Positions 1 through 9,322 of a DNA stretch of 17,500 nucleotides are shown piece by piece. The DNA comes from Chromera velia (lineage: Eukaryota > Sar > Chromeraceae). Numbering within the stretch: position 1 is the stretch's first letter; every line of letters starts with the position of its first letter. The notes beneath the pieces were generated by a model. That model was not told the origin of the DNA. It saw only the letters and a program-made list of their open reading frames with translations, and ran no database searches. Location of the stretch: assembly GCA_018398765.1 (NCBI GenBank), contig JAHBMJ010001018.1, forward strand, positions 15,590-33,089, read 5' to 3'. The position numbers and the translations under genes were made by a program.

Positions 1-2350
1 CCCCCCTCTCTTGTCTGGCTCTGACCTGCCGTGCCAGATTCTTCGTCCTCATGACCTCCACCTCCAGTCTGCAGTAACAGACAGGAAGGCACACAAACGG
101 TTTCTTTCTTCTGCCTCACTTTTTTTTGCATACAGCGAGACAGGACGCATTCTCTTTTTCGCTGAGAGGATTGCCTCCTGGTCTCTGTAACTTGTGTAAA
201 TTTTGCACACAAGCACCTTTTTTCACTTTGAAATCAGGAATTCGGCATCAAACTCTTGCACATGCTCAATGACTATTAAACAAAAAATAGCACGACCTAC
301 TCTGTGTAAAAACAAAAAAAAACCTGGAAATGGCCAAGCAACTTACAAGGAAAGAAGCGCACAACAACAGATCACTAATCAAAACGAATACATCTATCTA
401 TCTCTTCTTGCCTGCCAACCTGTTATACGCCATGTCTCTCATGCAGAGGGAGCCGCCGTCGTCCCTTCTCTCATCTGCATAGAGAGAAGAGGAAAGACAA
501 CTTTATCGGACTGAGTGAATAACTCTTTGGTAAGCATAGGAGGGAGATGTAAGGGTTCCCACAAATCTTGTTGTATCACTTCACCCCAAAACTTGCCGGC
601 TAGACCCTAATCGAGGCAACAACGAGACCGCTGAACCGATTGGAAGAATGGAAGATGAACACAGAGCACACACATGCCCAGAAAAATTACACACCGGCTT
701 GTCTGATCTTCCTTGCGATGCGGTCAAGTTTTTCCTTTCCTTCGCTCAGTTGGGAGATCACTGGACAGATCTCTGTTTCCCTGAAGTCGAGAGCTTCTTT
801 GAGGAGCGCTTTCTGCAGGGGACTCGCATAAACACACATATAGAGCTTATTTGAGGAGCGCTTCTTGCAGGGGACTCGCATAAACACACATATTCACACA
901 CACACGCACAGAGATGCTGCGACAGAAGGAATGTGTGTGGGAAACGGAGAACATCGAGGGGGGCGCGAAGACAGCTGAGGAAGTACGCACGCATGCACAG
1001 AAAAGACGATGGATGGGGCGACGAAGCAAAGTGCTTCCATGTATGAATTGCATGTGACCACGTATGTCTCTCTCTGCACTTCAGTCTGTTTGTGTCTTTG
1101 TGTACAAAGAGGCAGCATGAAAGGCTGCAGGGAGGAAAAGTCTGCTGCAAACCAAGAGAGACAGAAAAGAGTTTACCGTGGAAACTGTACCAAGCTGACC
1201 CTTCAATCTTTCGAGCAATCGAATCCCATGCTCTTTCTATTTTCCCGCTTCCCGTCTGCCTTCAGGGGACTTTTTTTGTCTCTCGCCCTTCTCACGTCTC
1301 CTCTAAGTATCCCTTCAAGTCCCATTCATTTATTTTCATACATAAAATGCATAAATAAATGCATAATCTCACGTCTCCTCTAAGTATCCCTTCAATTTCC
1401 ATTCACCGCAACTCACCAGCTCATCGTTGGCGACCTTCAGTTGGATCAGTCGGGCCTCCGTCTCTCTGCATTGGGGGGGGGAACAGAAAAGAAGAGAAAG
1501 AAGAAAAAAAGAGTGGGCGGGAAGGAAGGAAGAAAGGAAGGATTGACGTAAGAACGAGAAACCGAATTCACAGGAGAATTGAGTGCATCAGATTTGACAG
1601 CTGCGCATCTGACTAAATGCCCCATGCAACCTCGGGGTGGGTGCAGGAACAGACGAAAAGAAACATTGGGATCGAAGGTAGATAGATAGATAGACAGATA
1701 GATAGATAGATAGATAGAACAAACTTAGGTAAAGTTCAAGGAAGAGGTGGAGATCAAAGGCAAAAGGTGTTCTTTAGTAGCCTTTTCATCGAGCGTGCAA
1801 GACGTACATTAGGAAAGCCTCGCGGTGTTGCGTGCGTGCTCTCTGCCACAAACAAATGCTGCGTAGAAAGCATAAGGAGAGAGATCAGAGAAGAGGAAAT
1901 CCATTCATCCTCTAAGTGTTTGAGCTCTCCTTAACTGACTGACCTTGATCGCCCCAGTCTCTCCCGTACCTTCTCCCACTCCTCCCACCGGCCGGCTATC
2001 TGTTCCTGAAGTCTTTCCAGTCGCAGAGCAAAGCTCCCTGCATTCATTATCGCATGAGAAAGTTGGTGAGTCCAGAAACAAAACAACTTTTGAGGAAGAG
2101 GAAAAGTGCAGCAGGGCAGGATAATTGCAGCCTTCACACCACTACTCAAAGGGACACACACGCACGCATCAACAAAACGAAAACGTACCCCAAGCGGGGG
2201 GATGGAGAGACACACAGGCACAAAGAGGTCCTGCCCGTCTCCACCAAGCTTCATGCTCAGAACCTCTGCTTCTTGACAGAGGAAAAGAACTGCGGAAAGA
2301 CCACCCCATTCATACATATCGAAAGACAGAAAAACCCCTTCAGTGAAACG

Positions 2351-2388
<38 letters not shown>

Positions 2389-3277
2389 CAAGCGAACTCA
2401 CAGAATAGATTCAGGAGACGCTGCCGCCCAGAGGGAGTCGATTTGATCAGCTCCATGTCCTGAAAGGCGGACAGAGAGGAGGGATCCAGGGGGCAGGACC
2501 GAAAGTCTGTGAAACTGTAAGGAAGATCACAAGAGAGTGGTTGCTGAATCATGTTTTCATGTTACGTGCTGATGGGCTGGTAGGCGGACACATGATAAAG
2601 GCAGAGTTAAGAAGAGCAAGAATCGACGTGACAAACAGACAGAAAAGAAACGAAAATAGACTGTAGAAGGTTGTCGCACAACTGTTTTCTCCTCTCCAAG
2701 CATGACGAAGAGACTTCGACCAGACTGACCAGGTCAGAGATCAGAGGAGAGACGAGCACCTGCAGTTCTCTCTCGAGGTCGTGATTCTCTTCCTGCAAGA
2801 GCAGAGTAGACGGAGGGGGGGAGTCCAGATGCACGCGTGAGATTCAGAGTCTGAAAGCAACAGTTGCTAAGCATGCATGTGTTCCAGAGGAGAGGACAGT
2901 TTGTTTCAACAACTTACTGACCAGCAAGAGAAGCTTCTCGTCCTTCAGAGCCTTGCGTTGTCTTTCAAAGGTGTCCAGAGCTGTGCGCATATCTCTCAGC
3001 CTGTCCATTGTATCATCTGCACACAGGAGAAGACGTGGAGAGGTTGCTCAGCGTTGCATATGTGTTTCATAATAGAGAGCTGAATGTGTTGCTTGGACTC
3101 ACGCAATGAGGCACGCTTTTCAGCGCTCATGTTGGTAAGCTTCTCCATCACCTGCAGCATGAAAAGAAGGACTTAGTTCATTTGTTTAGGCCAGAGAGTG
3201 AGGGAAGGGACTCGATCAAATGGCTCTTGAGAAGGATTTCCTACCTCAGGAGCTGTCCACCTGTCCTCCATTGTCAT
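1..3277 (-). CDS. Multi-exon coiled-coil protein gene, 3' end outside the window
   Basis: Reconstructed by hand as ten exons: 3245-3277, 3103-3151, 2922-3016, 2662-2792, 2402-2514, 1944-2037, 1417-1465, 695-812, 420-474 and about 26-68. Every join keeps codon phase, all introns are GT-AG, and most acceptors read pyrimidine-TGCAG. The sum is 780 nt, or 260 codons. The start ATG at 3277 is followed by a second ATG two codons later (MTMEDRW) and preceded in frame by TAG at 3308-3310. The product is Glu/Lys/Arg/Leu-rich with long helical stretches (for example RLERLQEQIAGRWEEWEKVR and ETEARLIQLKVANDEL), so a coiled-coil scaffold is likely. I recognise no named family and assign no function. Exon 10 may end at 26 (CAG/gtcaga) or run to the edge. 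If the weak donor after 420 is not used, exon 9 instead ends at TAG 398-400, giving 252 aa. Introns are about 86-604 nt. Confidence 0.75.
791..894. repeat. 52-bp tandem duplication over a splice acceptor
   Basis: Two adjacent 52-bp copies, 791-842 and 843-894, differ at only a few bases. On the minus strand each holds the 3' end of intron 7 and the first bases of exon 8. The exon-proximal copy keeps CTGCAG; the distal copy reads CTGCAAG, which moves the AG by one base. Confidence 0.9.
1291..1405. repeat. 77-bp-period duplication inside an intron
   Basis: The 38-bp segment at 1291-1328 recurs at 1368-1405 with about two changes. The copies are separated by an AT-rich stretch with TGCATAAATAAATGCAT. 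The second copy ends 11 bp from the exon 7 donor of the minus-strand gene. Probably an inert intronic duplication. Confidence 0.8.
1678..1718. repeat. TAGA microsatellite
   Basis: About ten TAGA units with one TAGACAGA interruption, inside intron 6 of the minus-strand gene. Confidence 0.95.
2351..2390. repeat. CA dinucleotide microsatellite
   Basis: A 40-bp run of alternating A and C with one G, just inside intron 5 past the exon 5 donor. It is the source of the cysteine-valine-rich translations on the minus strand here, which are not genes. Confidence 0.95.
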
Positions 3278-3480
3278 GCAAGATGTGTTGTCTGTCGGTT
3301 GGACTACCTATAAGGGAGATTCGGAACCCAACGGTTGCCGTCGGCAGGTCAATTGCTTTGATGGTCTGACAAAAAGAGCTGAGAAGAATCACTGATAATT
3401 GAAGTCGATCGGTACGTGTACAGAATAACTGAGAATATATAAGTACAGATCAATTAAAGCTGTAGACGGATCGAGGGAGA
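3278..3480 (-). other. 5' flank of the coiled-coil gene
   Basis: About 200 bp upstream of the ATG at 3277. A TATATAAG-like stretch lies at 3435-3442 (CTTATATA on the minus strand), about 160 bp from the ATG, so it could be a core promoter, but this rests on base composition only. No other gene is seen here. Confidence 0.3.
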
Positions 3481-3851
3481 GCATGACAGCATGTGGCCCC
3501 GCGCCCGCGGCGCGCGCGGGGGAGCATGCATGGCCCGGAAAGATTTATCTGCATGGACGGCACTTATTAATATAATACGAGATACACCCAACCAGTTGGG
3601 TGAGTGCCTCGGGGGGCCCTTTAGGGGGTCCGTAAATTTGATTGATGCACACCATCGGGGGCTTGGGCATGTCTTGTGCAGGTGCATGTATGCATAGGAC
3701 GGGGGCCACGGCAACGTGCACGAAGTATGCTTTTCGGGACCGCGCGAGCATGCATTTACAACTCCGTGCGAGTTACGTGAGGGGCACGCATGTGCGAAGT
3801 AATTTTAAGGTATATGTAATTACGGCTCCGTGCGAGTTGCTTGAGGGGCAC
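3481..3851. repeat. Repetitive flank with GCATGC palindromes and a 64-bp unit
   Basis: No gene is supported. Contains a GC-only stretch near 3496-3522, GCATGCATGGCCCGGAAAG at 3524-3541, and GCATGCAT near 3748. A 26-bp core beginning ctccgtgcgag occurs at 3762 and again at 3826, a 64-bp period. The motif ggtgagtgcct at 3600 recurs at 14461 and 14510, so this flank and the far flank share a repeat family. The retroelement inserted into the second 64-bp unit. Confidence 0.6.
3847..3851. repeat. Target-site duplication, left copy (ggcac)
   Basis: The five bases ggcac directly precede the 5' LTR and recur at 13001-13005 directly after the 3' LTR. A 5-bp duplication is usual for Ty3/gypsy integrases. 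Confidence 0.85.
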
Positions 3852-4127
3852 TATAACATGAATACTCATAGCCGCGCCGCCTCTAAGCGTTGGCGTGGGC
3901 TGGTGAGTGGTATTGAAAGAACGCATGAGCCTGCCTCGCGGGACCGAGCGGAAGCGCACACGCCCGTAGCCACTCCAATCGATATAGCTTCAGGATGGCT
4001 TATGTGCATGACATTCAGATTGACTATCAGGAGAACCAGACTTTGAAGTAGGACTTCTAGGGAACGCTTCTAGGAATAGACTTTCGATCTGTTATCTGAG
4101 CCTTGTGCTAGCTATGATTACGTTTCA
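3852..4127 (+). repeat. 5' LTR
   Basis: Aligns without gaps to 12725-13000. By hand count there are about 23 differences in 276 bp, some 20 of them transitions. It ends in CA as expected but starts TA where the 3' copy starts TG. Many changes fall at CpG in one of the copies. Confidence 0.93.
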
Positions 4128-4239
4128 TGTGCTAGCAGGGCCTCGTTCAGCAAGGGCCGAGAAGCTTCTGAGTAGAGTCAGAAGCGCAGATTGAAGTGTT
4201 TCAACATGTTGACAGACTGAGGTTGAGAGATCGTAAGAG
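4128..4239 (+). promoter_or_regulatory. Retroelement leader, primer site not recognised
   Basis: This 112-bp leader lies between the LTR and the gag ATG. It begins TGTGCTAGCAGGGCC, which is not the usual TGG start that pairs with a tRNA CCA end. The LTR ends with a similar gtgctagc at 4106-4113. A short hairpin, cttctg/cagaag, lies near 4162-4183. Confidence 0.4.
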
Positions 4240-5052
4240 ATGGATCTGGTAGGAAATCCCCAGGCCCAGGCTGTACTCCAGGAACGGTTTGAGCAGCTTT
4301 TGAACCAAGTGCAGCAGCTGTCGGTAATTGCGGAACACCAACAGCAGGAAATTACTGAGTTGAAAGCTCAGTTAGGACATCAGAGTTCTCTTGCTCAGTC
4401 TTCCTTCCAGAGCCATTCTGGCGATGTTTTGCGTCCCTCTCCACCTTCCAGTGTGAAGCCTAAGAAGCCCAAAATCTTTTTGGAGAAGGCCGAAGATGTC
4501 GACACTTGGATTGCCTTGTGGCAGAACCTGTACCACATCACGAAGACCCCTCCAGAGGAGCAGGCCCCCATCGCAGTGACTTATCTCTCGCCAACCCTCC
4601 AGGTGAAGCTGGCAGAGGAGGCCAGGGCAGAAGGAATCCCCATCACATCGTTGGAAAGACTGAAGAAGGCGTTGTACCGCAGCTTCTCAGACCCCAACGT
4701 CCAGAAAACCCTCCAATCCGAGATTAGACAGATCTGTGTAAAGAAGGGGGTATGGGATTACACGGACGAATTTAGGGGGATCGCATGCCGGTTGATAGAT
4801 GTGACTCAGACAGATTTGATGTACGATTACAAGGCAGGTCTCCCCAAAGCAGTGTCTGATGAAATCGGACAGGTTCACCCCAAACCAGACACATTGCCAA
4901 AGCTGATCACAGAAGTACTGAAAGCAGAGAAGAGAGTTGCGGGAGGGAACAGAGGAAATCATTGGAACCATGGGCAGTCAAATGGGGGGCAAAAGAAGAA
5001 TGGAGAACCAGTCCCCATGGACCTGAGTGCTCTCTCTCGAGCTGAGAAGTAG
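4240..5052 (+). pseudogene. gag: Gag (capsid) of the retrotransposon
   Basis: This 270-codon frame encodes the structural protein that forms the particle around the element RNA. Residues 1-50 are Gln/Glu/Leu-rich and probably coiled coil. Residues 75-235 resemble the Retrotrans_gag capsid domain (FLEKAEDVDTWIALWQNLY, then YRSFSDP). PVPMDLSAL near the end is a typical gypsy Gag signature before the nucleocapsid. The frame stops at TAG 5050-5052, just upstream of a nucleocapsid-like stretch in the same frame. The start ATG at 4240 follows the leader at a normal distance and opens with MDLVGNPQ. The stop context is TAG CAG CTA. Confidence 0.85.
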
Positions 5053-5598
5053 CAGCTAAGAAGAGAAGACCGTTGTTACTTATGCAAAGAGAGGGGGCAG
5101 ATTCAGTCTGACTGCCCGGGCCCCCGCAGCAGCCAGCCCAGTGGCGGTAGGAGGAATGATTGGAGAAGGGGTGAAGAGAGGCAAATGATTCAGAACCAAC
5201 AGTATGGGGTCCCTCCGCCCCGAGGTAACCAAAGGAGTCAGCAGCAGTAGCAGTATCCTCCTCGCAGGCAGTGGGGGGGGTACGATCAACGACAGAACGG
5301 GCAGGGGCGATGCCAGCATCCCTACGGTCAGAGCCGAAATTCGGGGCAGCGGCCTCCGTGGAGACGGCCAGGTGTGCGTCCTGCCCGTCTCGAAGCTGAA
5401 GAGGACGAGTATGAGGATGAGTATTAGGGAGACGAGGATGAGGATAGAGAGAGGGATGCAGATTTGAGAGATGATGCTCGAAAACATGGCGAGAGCCCAG
5501 TGAGGGCAACAAGGGAGAGAGAGGACGATGCATAGATCATCCATGGGAGAGGACCCAACGTCTTCCACTGCAACCGTATGCACTTATTCCCCTAACGC
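5053..5598 (+). pseudogene. Degenerate nucleocapsid and Gag-Pol linker
   Basis: Continuing in the Gag frame, 5083-5130 reads CYLCKERGQIQSDC. This matches the retroviral CX2CX4HX4C zinc knuckle except that His is Gln, so zinc binding is probably lost. After it come Arg/Gln/Gly-rich and then Glu/Asp-rich stretches, a low-complexity linker broken by TAG at 5248, 5425 and 5533 and TAA at 5593. The TAG at 5248 sits in a run of CAG codons (CAG CAG TAG CAG), so it is most simply a mutated Gln codon. Long minus-strand frames here are shadows of this biased sequence. Confidence 0.7.
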
Positions 5599-7404
5599 TT
5601 GCCGGAGTCCAGAGACGGGGAAGCGCATGAGACCGACCACTTGAGGTCAACCGCAGCACCCCTTCAGAGAGAGGCTCTGAGGGAAAGTGACGGCCCTCAA
5701 AGACCGCCAGGTACTCAGCTTCCCCGGTCAGTCAACCCAGTTGCCTCCGTTCTTTTCAAGAATAAATACGCTGCACCAACCTCTTTTCCCTCTGTTCCTC
5801 TGCAGCAGATAAAAACCGTGAACAGCACGGCAGTACAGAAAGGACTGGCAGGTAGGCGCGAACAGCATCCATCCCGATGCCCAGGTGATGGCAGACGTCG
5901 ACCCATTTTAATGCGCCTTCGCGGGATGGTGAACGGCACCCTTGTTACGATCCTGTTTGACCCGGGAGCAGATAAGAATTACATGTCTGCTTCCTTTGCT
6001 CATTCGCATGGCCTTCCTGTCCGCAGGTTTGGGAGGCCAACTGATTGCGAGGGAGCACTTGCAAGGGACCCGTCTCACCAGGTGTCCGAGTACGTTCCCG
6101 CGGATGGGTGTCGACTGAAGATTGACGAATACGAGGATCAGGTCAGGTTCATTCTCACCGATCTCAAGAAATATGATTTATTTCTTGGGATGCGGTGGTG
6201 TGAAGACCATGATCCCGTTTTTCGTTCAAAAATAAAGAAATTGTGTTTCGACTTCGAAGGAAAGAGGATCCTCCTTCAAGGGGATACCACTCCTGAGAAG
6301 AAAAGTTCTCGGATAGATGGACCCATGACTGTCAGAGAGGCCACAAGAGAAGTAAGAAAAGGAGCACCTTTCTTTCTCTACAGATTGGAAAGAATTGAGA
6401 GAGAGGAGGAAGAAACGGAGGTTGAAAGAGAAAGGAGAGAGGAGGTGGAAGAAGTCGAAGTCGACCCAAGAACTAAGGAGGGGATACAGGAAAGGAAGCC
6501 CCCCTTTTATGAATACGAGAAAGTGATGGCATCTCCCTCCCTGCATCCTGCAGCAAGGGAGATCTTGAAGGAGAACAAGGAGTTGTTTCCGGATGAGATT
6601 CCGAAGCTCCCACCTAGGAGGGGAGACCTGTCAGTGAACTTCAAGATCGAACTGGAGCCAGGGGCTCGGCCTCCTGCGAAGCCTCCGTATCGCCTCTCCT
6701 ATGCAGAGTTGGAAGAGATGAAGAAGCCGTTGAAGGACTATGTGGACAGGGGGTTCATTTGTCCTTCGACGTCCCCTTTTAGTGCGCTGGCATTCTTTAT
6801 GAAGAAGAAGGATGGCACCTTCCGCATGATGATCGACTACAGGCCTCTCAACAAGGTGATGGTGAAGGACACATTCCCACTCCCGCATGCAGAGGAGCTG
6901 ATGGAGACCCTCTTTGGAAAAAGATGGTTTACGAAGCTGGATTTGTATTAGTTTTTCCACCAGCTCCGCATTGTAATGGAAGACAGCTACAAGACGGCTT
7001 TCGTCACCAGGTGGGGAACGTTTGAGTGGCTGGTGATGCCATTCGGGGTCTCGAATGCACCGCCCGCAAGCATGTGACTAATTACGCTTGCGATGCGACC
7101 TGCACTAGGCCGGTGTGTCATCGTCTTCATCGATGACATCTTTGTGTACAACCGGACACTGGCACAGCATATGAAGGATGTTAAGTGGGTACTGGATCTC
7201 TTGAGAGCGAATAATCTCTACGTTAAGATCAAGAAGTACGAGTTCTTCACCAACAGTACCCACTTTCTGGGGTTTATCATCGACGCGAAGGGCATCATGC
7301 CCGAACCCCTAAAACTCGAGCTAATCCGAGACTGGCCGGATTCAAAGGACCTCACGAGCTGCAAATCTTTTTTGGGGCAGCCAATTGGGTTTGGAAGTTT
7401 GTGA
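5599..7404 (+). pseudogene. pol: Pol N-terminal part: protease and reverse transcriptase
   Basis: Same frame as Gag. The retropepsin-like domain lies at about 5905-6285: LFDPGADKNYMS at 5953-5988 is the active-site region, but the usual D-S/T-G is D-P-G, and YDLFLGMRW is the second conserved block. The reverse transcriptase spans about 6650-7375: ICPSTSPFSALAFFMKKKDG, FRMMIDYRPLN, FTKLDL, WLVMPFGVSNAP and the catalytic FIDDIFVY, with the Asp pair at 7132-7137. TAG at 6949 interrupts the block normally read LDLRSGYHQI, and TGA at 7075 interrupts the NAP-F-Q block. The frame continues to 7404 only as an artefact; the real homology shifts frame at about 7375. An acidic stretch at about 6390-6470 separates protease and RT. 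Confidence 0.9.
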
Positions 7405-8147
7405 GAGGTTTTGCATCGATCGCGCAGCCCCTGACGAAGGCGTTGAAGAAAGGAATGAAGTTCACGTAGACAGAGGAGATGAAGACAGCCTTCTACTCAC
7501 TGAAAGAGGCGATTATCAACATCACCTCCCTGCACATCCCCGATTCTAAACGCCCATTTAAGATCTTCGGGGACGTGTCTGAGCAGAGGAATGCATTCGG
7601 AGGTGCATTGATGCAGCAGGACCTGTGTGTTGGTTAGCTCCGTCCGGTGGCCTTCGCATCGAGAACGCTGATGAAGGAGGAGAAGAACTATCACATCAGA
7701 GAGAAGGAGTTGCTTACTGCCATCTTTCTCCTCAAACACTGGCGCCCGTACGTCAGTGAGATGACGACAGTGTGGACGGACCATGAGAGCCTCAAGACAC
7801 TTGACTTGACAGCATCTTACGTAGAGGCTCGAGGACGTGTGAGGAGATGGATGTCTTTCTTGCAGGAGCTGGGGGTGAAACTGAAGTACCTCCCAGGTGT
7901 AAAGAACACACTCGCCGACGCTTTGTCCCGGCGCCCCCCTTTAAAGAAAGCATACGCAGCGATGGGTTGTGAAATTTATTTGCAGACGAGCAACAGCCTC
8001 CTTCTAGATGAAGAGTTTCTCCAGAAAGTTAGAGATGGTTACCAAGAAGACAAATTCTTTTGAGATACCCTGTTCTTTCTGTCTCCGCATGCTGAGGGAT
8101 AGAAGTGAGAGGAGCCGCCGCCTTTCTTACGCTTTCGACTGTCACAT
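7377..8147 (+). pseudogene. pol: Pol middle part: RT connection and RNase H
   Basis: Homology resumes one frame back from the RT. SFLG is followed by AANWVWKFVRGFASIAQPLT, the conserved RT/RNase H connection. RNase H follows at about 7560-7935: Asp in GDVSEQ, Glu in YHIREKELLTA, Asp in VWTDHESL and Asp in NTLADALSRR, so the catalytic acids appear present. TAG at 7467 replaces the Trp usual in FTWTEE, and TAG at 7635 precedes LRPVAFASRTL. TGA 8061, TAG 8100 and TGA 8106 break the spacer before the integrase. RNase H would remove RNA from the RNA:DNA hybrid during reverse transcription. Confidence 0.88.
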
Positions 8148-9322
8148 ATGGAGATGAGAGACGGACTTCTCTACTACAAGAACAGGTTGGCCATCCCTAC
8201 GAAGAAATTGCAGAGAAATCTAATCTTTGAATGCCACAACGTTCCAGGCGCGGGACATTTGGCGATTGAGAAAACCTACCTGCGACTGATTGAAGACTTT
8301 TACTGGCCAAATATGTTCTCTTCAGTCGCCGTCTATGTTCCTCGCTGCAACGCATGCCTCTGAAACAAGCAGGCAAATCAGAAGCCCTTCGGACTTTTGC
8401 AACCCCTGCCTGTTCCTGCTCGGTCTTACAATTCGGTCTCGATGGATTTTGTCTGTGCCCTCCCACGTGTACACTTTCAAGGTGAGTGGGCGGACTCAGT
8501 TCTGACTGTGATTGATCGTTTGTCCAAGAGACCGCACTAGATTCCGTGTGCGATGACGATCACTGCAGAAAGAGCAGCGCACCTCTTTTATGATCACATT
8601 GTCTGCTCCCACTGTCTCCCGTTGGAGATTCTGTCAGATCGAGACCCAAAGTGGATGGCGGAGTTCTGGAGAGGACTGCACAAACTGGCAGGGACCTGCC
8701 TGATGATGTCATCATCTGGGCATCCTCAGACAGATGGGCAGAGCGAGATTTACAACCGAACGCTGGAGACAATGTTGCGATGTTTTTGTGGAGATCATCA
8801 ATCCGAATGGCCCAAGCTTCTGCCATCGCTTGAGTTTGCGTGCATCTTAAGTACACACTCGGGTTTGAAGGCAACACCGCATGCAGTTCTTTACGGCTTT
8901 GAGGCAAGGACTTTCCCGTCTCTACTGGTTGCAGGACGCACAGCGACGGCAGCAAAAGACTTTCATCTGTGCCGTCAGGCCCTCCTTGAAGAGGTGAAGG
9001 AGCGACTTGAGAGAGCGAACGAAGAGGCAAAGAGGAAGGCCAACCAGAAGAGAAGGGAAGCGACTTTCGTTCCAGGAGACTGGGTGCTAGTGCACCAAAA
9101 ATTTTTTGAGAGTGAGCGTCTTCCTTCTAAATGGAAAGCCAAGCTGAGTCACATTTGGTATGGGCCGTTCGAGATTGATAAGAAGGTGAGGGAGGTGAGT
9201 TATGAACTCATGTTCCCCGCTGGAGTCAGGAAGTATCCAGTTGTCCACGTCTCTTACATGAAGGCATACCCTGTCTTCCCCGAAGACTCTCCACCCCGTG
9301 TTCTCTTGCCAAGATTCGAGAA
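8148..9322 (+). pseudogene. pol: Pol integrase with GPY/F-type C-terminus
   Basis: In the same frame as the RNase H. The HHCC zinc domain is complete: HNVPGAGH, then CNAC at about 8349. TGA at 8361 follows directly where an Arg codon is usual. The catalytic core follows: Asp in SMDFV (8445), Asp in LSDRDPKW (about 8637) and Glu in GHPQTDGQSE. TAG at 8538 breaks RPH-IPC. At about 9085-9270, WVLVHQKF, then WYGPFEI and YPVVHVSYMKAYP, match the GPY/F module of gypsy integrases. This enzyme would insert the cDNA. Beyond about 9280 the frame drifts from homology and runs on to 9569 with no meaning. Confidence 0.9.

Noticed and set aside
398-400. TAG as the final stop of the coiled-coil gene
   Set aside because: An exon at about 26-68 with a strong acceptor (ttactgcag) matches the phase of a donor after 420 and extends the same helical protein, so continuation is preferred, although the donor is weak.
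847-1150. Cys/Ser-rich minus frames over 758-1150
   Set aside because: They lie in the intron 7 region, contain CA repeats, and show no phase-compatible exon signals.
4907-5583. Long minus-strand frames (208 and 167 codons) opposite the gag-pol linker
   Set aside because: They are shadows of the biased Gln/Arg/Glu-rich plus-strand linker and have no recognisable domain.
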